Shown here one piece after another: positions 55,174 through 61,023 of a stretch of 64,000 nt of DNA. This DNA comes from Flagellimonas oceanensis (GTDB taxonomy: Bacteria > Bacteroidota > Bacteroidia > Flavobacteriales > Flavobacteriaceae): contig NZ_RZNA01000052.1 of NCBI RefSeq assembly GCF_003992595.1, forward strand, positions 62,001-126,000, read 5' to 3'. Every line of letters begins with the position of its first letter. Position 1 is the stretch's first letter. The translations under genes were made by a program, and so were the position numbers. Below the pieces are notes generated by a model. The model saw nothing but the letters and a program-made list of their open reading frames with translations. It was not told the origin of the DNA and ran no database searches.

Positions 55174-55848
55174 ATGAAGTTTGGTTATGCAAGAGTGAGC
55201 ACAAAATCACAGAAACACGATTTACAGGTGGATGCCTTTCTTAAGGAGGGAATCAAACCTAAGAACATCTATGCCGATATTTCATCTGGAGCAAAAGCGG
55301 AAAGAAAGGGTCTTGATGAACTTTTATCCATTTTGCGTGAAGGTGACACTCTTGTAGTCTGGAAACTGGACCGAATCGCCAGAAGCCTTTCTCATCTCAC
55401 TAAACTCATTGAGGACTTTGAAAAGAAAGGAATCCACTTCAAAAGCATTCAGGAAAGTTTCATTGATACCACTTCCCCACACGGCAGGTTTATCTTCAAC
55501 CTATTCGCATCGGTTGCCCAATTGGAACGTGATATTATTATTGAACGTACACGGGCAGGAATGGAAAGCTCAAGAAGACGTGGCTTGAAAATTGGTCGGA
55601 AGCCTGGTCTCAGTAAACAGGCATTGAACAAAGCTATGTTGGCAGAACGATACTATAGGGACAACAAACTGAGCATTGAAGAAATCATGAAACTCATTGA
55701 TGTTGGTTCTAAAAAGACCCTCTATAAATATTTGGCGTATCAAGGCAGAAGAAAGTGTATTGAATGTGGAAATCTATTTTGGGACAAGAAACAAGCATTG
55801 GACAAAACTTATTGCAAAAAGCACAAGAAGAAAATCAAACCCAATTGA
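55174..55848 (+). CDS. Serine recombinase (resolvase/invertase) with C-terminal Cys/His extension
   Basis: A 224-residue site-specific recombinase. The ATG at 55174 gives MKFGYARVSTKSQKHDLQ, placing the catalytic Ser at position 9 as in resolvases; 40 upstream codons in the open frame look non-coding. The catalytic domain has YADISSGAKAERKGLDELLS, VVWKLDRIARS, GRFIFNLFASVAQLERDIII and ERTRAGMESSRRRG. An atypical helix-turn-helix follows (SIEEIMKLIDVGSKKTLYKY). The last 30 residues add CIEC ... CKKH (C195, C198, C214, H217), a probable zinc finger absent from ordinary resolvases of about 185 residues. It directly precedes the repeat-separated cassette array in the same orientation and is the best candidate for its recombinase. 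Confidence 0.92.
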   Translation: MKFGYARVSTKSQKHDLQVDAFLKEGIKPKNIYADISSGAKAERKGLDELLSILREGDTLVVWKLDRIARSLSHLTKLIEDFEKKGIHFKSIQESFIDTTSPHGRFIFNLFASVAQLERDIIIERTRAGMESSRRRGLKIGRKPGLSKQALNKAMLAERYYRDNKLSIEEIMKLIDVGSKKTLYKYLAYQGRRKCIECGNLFWDKKQALDKTYCKKHKKKIKPN

Positions 55849-55940
55849 CTGTTTTACTCCCCTTTCACCGAATACTCAATTCTTGTTTATTAGAATTTTC
55901 CTACATTTAAAAGCTGTTCATTACAACTAACTAAACTTAA
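55849..55940 (+). promoter_or_regulatory. Leader between recombinase and first array gene
   Basis: A 92-bp AT-rich leader in the place where an integron would have its primary site and cassette promoter. TTG at 55883-55885 and TACATTTA at 55902-55909 look like a -33/-7 pair, but the spacer (16) is short and the last base is not G. No copy of the 18-bp repeat is present here. Confidence 0.35.
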
Positions 55941-56705
55941 ATGGAACCACAAAAAACTAACCAAACACCTCAAGAAAAAATTTTCAAAGACAAAGCTTTT
56001 TGGGTAGGCACTTTCATTGGAGGACCATTGGTGGCAGGTTATTTCCTTGCCGAAAACTTTAAAGTTTTTAAGGAATTTGATAAAGTTAAGAAGTCATGGG
56101 TTTATGCAATATTAACTACCATCATTGTTTTCATAATTTCCTTCTCAATACCTGAAAACGTAAAGGTGCCAAATCAACTGATACCTCTAATTTATACTGG
56201 CCTAGCATATTTTTTGGTAATTCATTTTCAAGGAGATAAATTAAAAGAACATCTGGACTCAGGCGGTAAAACCCATAGCTGGTGGAGAATTATAGGCATT
56301 TCTTTTATTGGACTAATTGTCACGACTCTTCCCATTATTGGATATGCATATTTTGCAGATCCAGTTACAGATTTTTCAACTGAGACTAGAACTTATGGTA
56401 CTATGCAACATGAAATTGCATTTGATAGTAAAAATATTTCAACTAGTGAGATAGATAATATTGCCGAAGGATTTAGAAAAACTACGTATTTCGATAATGC
56501 TGTTACCAAATACGTGTACGCAAAAGAAGAAAATGGAAATTATATACTGTATTTATCGGTAATAGATGGAATTGAAAATGATAACTATGCCCTTAAACCT
56601 TTTAATCAACTTCAGAAGGATATGCAGAAGGAGTTTCCAGACAAAAAAATAATAGTAAATCTTGTTGTTGACTATCTAGACAATGTTGTTAAAAGGATAG
56701 AATGA
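55941..56705 (+). CDS. Membrane protein of unknown function, first array gene
   Basis: A 254-residue protein with four transmembrane helices in residues 20-150 (FWVGTFIGGPLVAGYFLAE, WVYAILTTIIVFIISFSI, LIPLIYTGLAYFLVIHF, IIGISFIGLIVTTLPIIGYA) and a soluble C-terminal domain (HEIAFDSKNISTSEIDNIAE; FPDKKIIVNLVVDYLDNVV). I do not recognise the family beyond similar hypothetical membrane proteins in Flavobacteriia. It follows the recombinase by 92 bp and ends 36 bp before the first repeat. It is either the newest cassette or part of the element's core. Confidence 0.72.
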   Translation: MEPQKTNQTPQEKIFKDKAFWVGTFIGGPLVAGYFLAENFKVFKEFDKVKKSWVYAILTTIIVFIISFSIPENVKVPNQLIPLIYTGLAYFLVIHFQGDKLKEHLDSGGKTHSWWRIIGISFIGLIVTTLPIIGYAYFADPVTDFSTETRTYGTMQHEIAFDSKNISTSEIDNIAEGFRKTTYFDNAVTKYVYAKEENGNYILYLSVIDGIENDNYALKPFNQLQKDMQKEFPDKKIIVNLVVDYLDNVVKRIE

Positions 56706-56741
56706 AAAGACCTCTTTTGGGCACACAAAGGAAATGTAATT

Positions 56742-56759
56742 AAAGTTCAAATAAACGAT
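56742..56759 (+). repeat. Array repeat 1 (consensus)
   Basis: AAAGTTCAAATAAACGAT, preceded by AATT and followed by TCCAATTATTGG. Starts 36 bp after the previous stop; the next start (TTG) is 8 bp away. Confidence 0.95.
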
Positions 56760-56767
56760 TCCAATTA

Positions 56768-57175
56768 TTGGTGAAATACATTGCTCAAATATGGATTCTA
56801 ACAATTATAACCTCTCCACTGGTGTTGGCAATTGTTTTAGGAATTATAATTAATAATTCGAGCCTTTCCGAGATATTTGAATCTTATGAGTTTTTTATTT
56901 TAATGTTCTTGGTTGGTTCCTTGTTTTCAATTCCTGCAATGGTTGTTTTTGGATTATTACAGAGAAGTTTAAAATCCTCTATACCAATATGGAAAAGGAA
57001 GTTGATACTTTCAATCTATTCCTTTTTATCCGTTTGGATTACTTTTTATATTGTTGATGAAGGATTTATAACGAGATGGACAGATCAAACAGTTTGGCCA
57101 TTAATTTATTCACTAATCATAGTACTTGGTGTTTGGATTTTTAGACTTCCAAACACGAATAGATTGGCACAATAA
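56768..57175 (+). CDS. Four-helix membrane protein, array cassette
   Basis: A 135-residue integral membrane protein with about four hydrophobic segments (IWILTIITSPLVLAIVLGII, FFILMFLVGSLFSIPAMVVF, LILSIYSFLSVWITFYIVD, WPLIYSLIIVLGVWIFRL). The start is TTG at 56768 or the adjoining GTG at 56771, 8-11 bp after repeat 1; no ATG is available. The stop is 4 bp before repeat 2, so the cassette is almost all coding. No family recognised. Small membrane proteins are typical of cassette arrays and of toxin/immunity genes, but nothing here proves such a role. Confidence 0.68.
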   Translation: MVKYIAQIWILTIITSPLVLAIVLGIIINNSSLSEIFESYEFFILMFLVGSLFSIPAMVVFGLLQRSLKSSIPIWKRKLILSIYSFLSVWITFYIVDEGFITRWTDQTVWPLIYSLIIVLGVWIFRLPNTNRLAQ

Positions 57176-57179
57176 AATT

Positions 57180-57197
57180 AAAGTTCAAATAAACGAT
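57180..57197 (+). repeat. Array repeat 2 (consensus)
   Basis: AAAGTTCAAATAAACGAT, preceded by AATT. The next ATG begins 4 bp downstream (TACAATG). Confidence 0.95.
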
Positions 57198-57201
57198 TAC
57201 A

Positions 57202-57396
57202 ATGACTCTAGACGAAATAGATAAAAAAATCAAAAACTCCCCTAGTCTTATTGGAACAACGGGTAATGAAAGATTGGTTCTGAGTGGGCTTTTGGAAGAG
57301 TTTGACTTTTGTAAAGTTAATGATAAGAATAAAGCCAAGTATATCCTAGAAAAACTGGGTTTTGGAATAAATGATATAAATGGAATTTTGTCCTAA
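57202..57396 (+). CDS. Small soluble protein, array cassette
   Basis: A 64-residue acidic, helical protein starting MTLDEIDKKIKNSPSLIGTT and ending KLGFGINDINGILS. No signal peptide, no membrane segment and no family I recognise. It fills the shortest unit of the array (223 bp from repeat to repeat), with 4 bp before its ATG and 6 bp after its stop. That a 64-codon frame sits so exactly between repeats is the main evidence that it is a gene. A role as an immunity protein or anti-phage accessory is possible but unsupported. Confidence 0.6.
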   Translation: MTLDEIDKKIKNSPSLIGTTGNERLVLSGLLEEFDFCKVNDKNKAKYILEKLGFGINDINGILS

Positions 57397-57402
57397 CCGA
57401 AT

Positions 57403-57420
57403 AAAGTTTAAATAAACGAT
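57403..57420 (+). repeat. Array repeat 3 (one mismatch)
   Basis: AAAGTTTAAATAAACGAT; C at position 7 is T. Six bp after the preceding stop. The T makes the GTTTAAAT/ATAAAC arms more symmetric. Confidence 0.92.
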
Positions 57421-57444
57421 TAAATAACATAAAATGGCACGAGT

Positions 57445-57996
57445 TTGAGTAAATATTCGGCGTTTATCATTTTGATATTACTTGTAGGTTGCCAAGAGAC
57501 TTCCCAATCCCAAGAAGCATTAGGCACTTGGAATTATTGTACTAGGGATGGGAATTATGAGGAATGGATTATCACAAGGGACTTCTTGTTAATTATGTCA
57601 ACAAAACCCAAAAAGTTTTTCCTCTTTCAAAATGAGATTAAGGATGGCAGTTTGGTTATTTCAACCATAAAAGGGGAAATAAATTTACCAATGCCTAAGG
57701 ACACCTTAATCATCTTAGTAGAATCAAAAAAAAAGATGATTTTAAAAAGTGTCTTTGAATCAGAACCTCTACAATTAAACAGAGTAGAATATGACTTTGA
57801 ACCCGTAGATTGGGAAAATCTGGAGTATTGGAAGAGTAAAGTTCACTCGGAATTTGAAAAAAGAGCAGCGCTTGAAAAATGTCCTGACTTAAGGAGTGAT
57901 GAAGAAAAAATTATTCCAGAAATAATATTGGATAGTCGAAACATACTAGGCGAAGAAGTACCAATGACCCCAATTCAAAAGAGTAAAAACCATTGA
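57445..57996 (+). CDS. Lipoprotein, array cassette
   Basis: A 183-residue lipoprotein. The start is TTG at 57445, giving MSKYSAFIILILLVGC with the lipobox Cys at residue 16; a nearer ATG at 57434 runs into a stop after four codons. The mature part opens ALGTWNYCTRDGNYEEWIIT and continues with beta-rich sequence (FFLFQNEIKDGSLVISTIKG, LKSVFESEPLQLNRVEYDF), reminiscent of lipocalin-like small lipoproteins. The C-terminus is charged. No family assigned. Repeat 4 begins 23 bp after its stop. Confidence 0.7.
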   Translation: MSKYSAFIILILLVGCQETSQSQEALGTWNYCTRDGNYEEWIITRDFLLIMSTKPKKFFLFQNEIKDGSLVISTIKGEINLPMPKDTLIILVESKKKMILKSVFESEPLQLNRVEYDFEPVDWENLEYWKSKVHSEFEKRAALEKCPDLRSDEEKIIPEIILDSRNILGEEVPMTPIQKSKNH

Positions 57997-58019
57997 ATGA
58001 CTGAGAACCAAGTCAAAAC

Positions 58020-58037
58020 AAAGTTCAAATAAACGAT
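58020..58037 (+). repeat. Array repeat 4 (consensus)
   Basis: AAAGTTCAAATAAACGAT; its last two bases AT are the first two of the next gene's ATG (58036-58038). Confidence 0.95.
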
Positions 58038-58290
58038 GAAGTACTTGGACGACCATAACATCCTAAAGCTCAGTAAAATTATCTATCAAACCAATGTTAT
58101 GCCGTCTGGGAAAAGTGATTCATTCTTAAGGCTTAGTGAGCACCTCCTTAGACAATTACAAAATGATTGTGATTTGGCTAAGGTTCATAGAATTATTTCA
58201 AGTGAATTAATTAGCACCTATGGATTAGATGTGACTGAATCTCAAAGTAGAAATATTTCTGAAACAATATATTCATGGTATCATGAATAG
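58036..58290 (+). CDS. Small helical protein, array cassette
   Basis: An 84-residue soluble protein, MKYLDDHNILKLSKIIYQTN at the start and DVTESQSRNISETIYSWYHE at the end, mostly helical, no family recognised. The ATG shares its AT with the end of repeat 4 and the TAG stop is 1 bp before repeat 5, so the entire cassette apart from the repeat is coding. The A-rich repeat occupies the position of the ribosome-binding region. The function is unknown. Confidence 0.66.
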   Translation: MKYLDDHNILKLSKIIYQTNVMPSGKSDSFLRLSEHLLRQLQNDCDLAKVHRIISSELISTYGLDVTESQSRNISETIYSWYHE

Positions 58291-58291
58291 C

Positions 58292-58309
58292 AAAGTTCAA
58301 ATAAACGAT
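58292..58309 (+). repeat. Array repeat 5 (consensus)
   Basis: AAAGTTCAAATAAACGAT, one base after a TAG stop. Followed by TCCAATT, as repeat 1 is. Confidence 0.95.
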
Positions 58310-58314
58310 TCCAA

Positions 58315-58902
58315 TTGAAGGTGTTCAAATACATAATTATTTTTCTGCTTTTGGTCAGTTGTAAAAAGCAAAAGACCCAAATTAAAGATTATGGAACATC
58401 TAAAGCATCTGATAAAAGTTTAGCTGTCCCAATAATTATATCGGACTTTAATAATTACGGAGAACTTATAGATGAAATCAGACAGGTAACTTGTAATGAT
58501 AGTATTGTCAAAATAGTTCTCGAACAAAAAGACCTAGTTAAAAATGTCTACCCTATTGAGTATTGTGAACCGATTATTTTCGACCCAAATGAAAAGCACT
58601 ATGTTACTTTTTGGAATGATGGAAAACCCTATGAACATTTAACACTAATTGAAATTTCAGCTGATTCATTAGAAACAAAACTTATAGATGATTTTTCGTA
58701 CTACAGAACTTCCTCTAAAACCAAAGAGATTGAAAATTACTTGGTTATTATTGAATCGGAACGAACTGGAAAAGTTGTGGGAATCGAAGAATTTTTAACT
58801 AATTTGACTAATGCATATGATAATTTAAAAACAAAATCGGACCTGAACGTGGCGTTTTTTGAGTTTAGTCCACCATCAATACCAATAGAGGAAATTGAAT
58901 GA
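58315..58902 (+). CDS. Lipoprotein, array cassette
   Basis: A 195-residue lipoprotein. TTG at 58315, 5 bp after repeat 5, gives MKVFKYIIIFLLLVSC with lipobox LVSC. The mature part is acidic (ISDFNNYGELIDEIRQVTC, YPIEYCEPIIFDPNEKHYVT, TFWNDGKPYEHLTLIEISAD) with two cysteines, and is not a family I know. The stop lies 37 bp before repeat 6. Two lipoproteins with TTG starts in one short array suggest this is a real start preference of the cassette set. Confidence 0.68.
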   Translation: MKVFKYIIIFLLLVSCKKQKTQIKDYGTSKASDKSLAVPIIISDFNNYGELIDEIRQVTCNDSIVKIVLEQKDLVKNVYPIEYCEPIIFDPNEKHYVTFWNDGKPYEHLTLIEISADSLETKLIDDFSYYRTSSKTKEIENYLVIIESERTGKVVGIEEFLTNLTNAYDNLKTKSDLNVAFFEFSPPSIPIEEIE

Positions 58903-58939
58903 TTAAAAACTACGCCATACTTTAGGAGTGTGTTATATT

Positions 58940-58957
58940 AAAGTTCAAATAAACGAT
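58940..58957 (+). repeat. Array repeat 6 (consensus)
   Basis: AAAGTTCAAATAAACGAT, preceded by TATT. The next ATG is 64 bp downstream, the second longest leader in the array. Confidence 0.95.
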
Positions 58958-59021
58958 AACTAACGACTGAAAGTGATTAAACAAAAATTATCTCAAACAG
59001 AAGGTTTCAGTTTATAACTAT

Positions 59022-60005
59022 ATGAATACGGATAAGCAAATAGAGATTTATCAGGCCAATGACGGTTCCACTCAAATTAATGTTCAATTTGAACAAGATA
59101 CTGTTTGGTTAACCCAAGCGCAAATGGGTCAACTATTTGAAAAAAACAAGCGTACGATTTCAGAGCACATACGAAATATTTTTAAAGAAGGTGAACTGGA
59201 TGAAAAACTGGTTGTCCGGAAATCCCGGACAACCACTCAACACGGTGCCATTGCAGGGAAAACACAAACCTCCAACGTTAACTTGTACAATCTAGATGTT
59301 ATAATTTCTGTAGGTTATAGGGTAAAATCTCAAAGAGGGACACAATTTAGAATATGGGCTTCCAATATTCTAAAGGAATATCTTATACAAGGGTACGCTG
59401 TAAATGAAAAACGTTTGGCCCAAAAGGAGCAAGAAGTACAACTTTTAAAAGGAGGCATACAAATATTAAGCAGGGCCATTGAAGAAAAAGTAGAAGATAA
59501 TGAATGGCTTAAAGTTTATGCTAAAGGTTTAAGTTTATTAGACGATTACGACCATGAGCAATTAGATGCCAAAGGATTAACTGCAAGAGCGGCAACCTAT
59601 CCGACTATAGAGGCTTATTTTGAGGTAGTGGATCAAATGAAATCTGAATTTGACAGTGCTGTATTTGGAAAGGAAAAGGACAACAGTTTTCAAAGCTCTC
59701 TAAGCCAAGTCGCAAAGGGTTTTGGCGAAACGGATTTTTATCCGACATTAGAAGAAAAGGCTGCAATGCTTTTATACTTGATTGTGAAAAACCATTCATT
59801 TGTAGATGGTAATAAACGAATTGCGGCAGCATGTTTTCTAAAATTCTTGCAACATAACAATATGCTTTTTAATAGTAAACAACAACCAATAATCAATAAC
59901 GAAACACTAGCTAGCTTAACCTTATTTATAGCATCAAGCAAACCTGAGGAAATGGAAACAGTAAAGCGTTTGGTGATCAGTGTTTTAAATAGAAGCAATC
60001 AATAG
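59022..60005 (+). CDS. RhuM family protein fused to a Fic/Doc domain, array cassette
   Basis: A 327-residue protein. Residues about 5-140 match the RhuM virulence-protein family (VWLTQAQMGQLFEKNKRTIS, NVNLYNLDVIISVGYRVKSQ, RGTQFRIWASNILKEYLI). After a coiled region, residues about 180-325 form a Fic/Doc fold with the active-site motif HSFVDGNKRIAA (about 258). The GNKR ending follows the Doc kinase-type motif (HxFx[D/N][A/G]NKR) rather than the AMPylating GNGR. Such proteins often act as toxins or growth-arrest factors. No separate antitoxin is seen in this 1062-bp unit. The TAG stop overlaps repeat 7. Confidence 0.88.
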   Translation: MNTDKQIEIYQANDGSTQINVQFEQDTVWLTQAQMGQLFEKNKRTISEHIRNIFKEGELDEKLVVRKSRTTTQHGAIAGKTQTSNVNLYNLDVIISVGYRVKSQRGTQFRIWASNILKEYLIQGYAVNEKRLAQKEQEVQLLKGGIQILSRAIEEKVEDNEWLKVYAKGLSLLDDYDHEQLDAKGLTARAATYPTIEAYFEVVDQMKSEFDSAVFGKEKDNSFQSSLSQVAKGFGETDFYPTLEEKAAMLLYLIVKNHSFVDGNKRIAAACFLKFLQHNNMLFNSKQQPIINNETLASLTLFIASSKPEEMETVKRLVISVLNRSNQ

Positions 60006-60019
60006 TTCAAATAAACGAT
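60002..60019 (+). repeat. Array repeat 7 (one mismatch)
   Basis: ATAGTTCAAATAAACGAT; A at position 2 is T, which creates the TAG stop of the preceding gene at 60003-60005. Confidence 0.92.
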
Positions 60020-60132
60020 AGCTGACTAACCTATTAGCGAGGCGTATATACTCACTTTAAATTTTTTAAAAAGAGCCATACACATCACAAGTGGTGCGAA
60101 AAAGTATTATATTGCATCACAAACATAAATTT

Positions 60133-60375
60133 ATGGAAACGGTTAGAAAGTCAATCACTTTTACAAATCAACAAGACGGTTGGATAAAGCTTAGGGTTCA
60201 ATCAGGTGACTTTACCAATGATAGTGAATATATAAGGGATTTGGTAAGAAAGGACCAGGAAGAGAACATGAAACTCGCGGAACTTAAGGCCGCAATTGAT
60301 GATGGATTGCAAAGTGGCAGAAGTAGTCTCAAAATAAGTGACATTATCACAAAAGTTGATAATGGGGAATTATAA
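60133..60375 (+). CDS. ParD-like antitoxin, array cassette
   Basis: An 80-residue type II antitoxin. The ATG at 60133 gives METVRKSITFTNQQDGWIKL, a ribbon-helix-helix start; 14 upstream codons in the same frame are probably leader. The rest (TNDSEYIRDLVRKDQEENMK, ELKAAIDDGLQSGRSS) is typical ParD, with the toxin-binding C-terminus. The 113-bp leader after repeat 7 is long enough for its own promoter. The stop overlaps the ParE start by 14 bp. Confidence 0.9.
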   Translation: METVRKSITFTNQQDGWIKLRVQSGDFTNDSEYIRDLVRKDQEENMKLAELKAAIDDGLQSGRSSLKISDIITKVDNGEL

Positions 60376-60655
60376 TTTATCTACTAGGGCCCAATATGAC
60401 TTAGTAGGCATTTACAAATATGGTATAAAGTTTTTTGGTCCTCAACAGGCCTCCAAGTATTTATTGAATTTGGAAAATTTTTTAGAGGAACTCGCCGAAC
60501 GCCCAGAATTGGCCAAAGACGCATCGGCCATTTCCGGTCCTTTAAAATACTACAGTTATAAAGCTCATGTCATTTTCTACCAATTTGATAGTGCCAACGA
60601 AATTTTTATTGTTCGGGTGTTGGGCAAACGCATGAATTTTATTGAACATCTTTAA
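60362..60655 (+). CDS. ParE-like toxin, array cassette
   Basis: A 97-residue RelE/ParE toxin; ATG 60362 gives MGNYNLSTRAQYDLVGIYKY. Family features are the helix pair (GPQQASKYLLNLENFLEELA), the YSYKAHVIFYQFDSANEIFI strand pair and VRVLGKRMN at the C-terminus. ParE toxins of this type poison gyrase. With ParD it forms a complete module, the only two-gene unit of the array. The TAA stop overlaps the first bases of repeat 8. Confidence 0.9.
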   Translation: MGNYNLSTRAQYDLVGIYKYGIKFFGPQQASKYLLNLENFLEELAERPELAKDASAISGPLKYYSYKAHVIFYQFDSANEIFIVRVLGKRMNFIEHL

Positions 60656-60671
60656 AGTTCAAATAAACGAT
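60654..60671 (+). repeat. Array repeat 8 (consensus)
   Basis: AAAGTTCAAATAAACGAT; its first two bases lie in the TAA stop of parE (60653-60655), and its last two in the ATG of the next small frame (60670-60672). Confidence 0.95.
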
Positions 60672-60801
60672 GAGCGATAAGAGACTGGGGAAGATTAGAA
60701 AGAATTTTGATCGATTAACTGCAAGCCTTGTAGTAATAGCTATTTTTTTTCTGACTTATGGACTTTATCATTATTTGATTTTGGGCACTACTACTGTGTA
60801 A
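60670..60801 (+). CDS. 43-residue single-helix membrane peptide, last array frame
   Basis: A short frame beginning MSDKRLGKIRKNFDRLTASL, then a hydrophobic segment (VVIAIFFLTYGLYHYLIL) and the tail GTTTV. It starts with the ATG formed by the end of repeat 8, exactly as the cassette at 58036 does. A basic cytosolic end and one transmembrane helix are expected. It has no known relatives to my eye. It may be the last cassette or the truncated remainder of one; a convergent frame overlaps it. Confidence 0.5.
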   Translation: MSDKRLGKIRKNFDRLTASLVVIAIFFLTYGLYHYLILGTTTV

Positions 60802-60909
60802 GCTGTCCCTTATTGATAAAGTCTCAATGCAGTTACCAGTTTCCTGACAACAAGGATATGGCGATAGGAATATCGTGAGTAAAGACAGGAGTACACAGAG
60901 AAACTTCAT
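60715..60909 (-). CDS. Putative small secreted protein, possibly truncated
   Basis: A 64-residue frame starting MKFLCVLLSLLTIFLSPYPC, a convincing signal peptide, followed by CQETGNCIETLSIRD and a polar tail ending in KACS. The N-terminal half recalls the short DUF6660-type secreted proteins of Flavobacteriia, but the expected Cys/His tail is missing. The tail runs antiparallel through the 43-residue frame, so the gene may have been cut when the array arrived; or only one of the two frames is real. The 110 bp from here to the haemoglobin gene hold no recognisable feature. Confidence 0.35.
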   Translation of the reverse strand: MKFLCVLLSLLTIFLSPYPCCQETGNCIETLSIRDSLHSSSAQNQIMIKSISQKKNSYYYKACS

Positions 60910-61023
60910 AGCGTATAGATAACAAATGCTATAAAAATCTTGAAGTTTAATGAGAGTTGCCCTTGTTTATAAACAGGGGTATAAGCAAGAAATAATAATA
61001 GAAAAGGGAATTGAAATACTTTT

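Larger units (their letters stand above)
55849..60801 (+). mobile_element. Repeat-delimited gene cassette array (integron-like, serine-recombinase-associated)
   Basis: Ten plus-strand genes separated by eight copies of AAAGTTCAAATAAACGAT. Repeat-to-repeat lengths are 438, 223, 617, 272, 648, 1062 and 652 bp, each unit carrying one gene or one toxin-antitoxin pair. Conservation stops sharply at both ends of the 18 bp. Base composition is visibly richer in A and T than the flanking chromosome. No tyrosine integrase, attC-type core (GTTRRRY/RYYYAAC) or transposase is present. The first gene (55941-56705) lacks a repeat on its left. This layout is what a site-specific cassette capture system would leave; mobility itself is inferred. 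Confidence 0.7.

Noticed and set aside
56742..60671. The repeats as a CRISPR array
   Set aside because: Spacing is 200-1000 bp and irregular, the intervals are protein-coding, and no cas gene is present.
56742..60671. The repeats as classical attC sites
   Set aside because: They are 18 bp with only a weak GTT...AAC symmetry; no GTTRRRY/RYYYAAC cores, no longer imperfect palindrome around them, and no IntI in the window.
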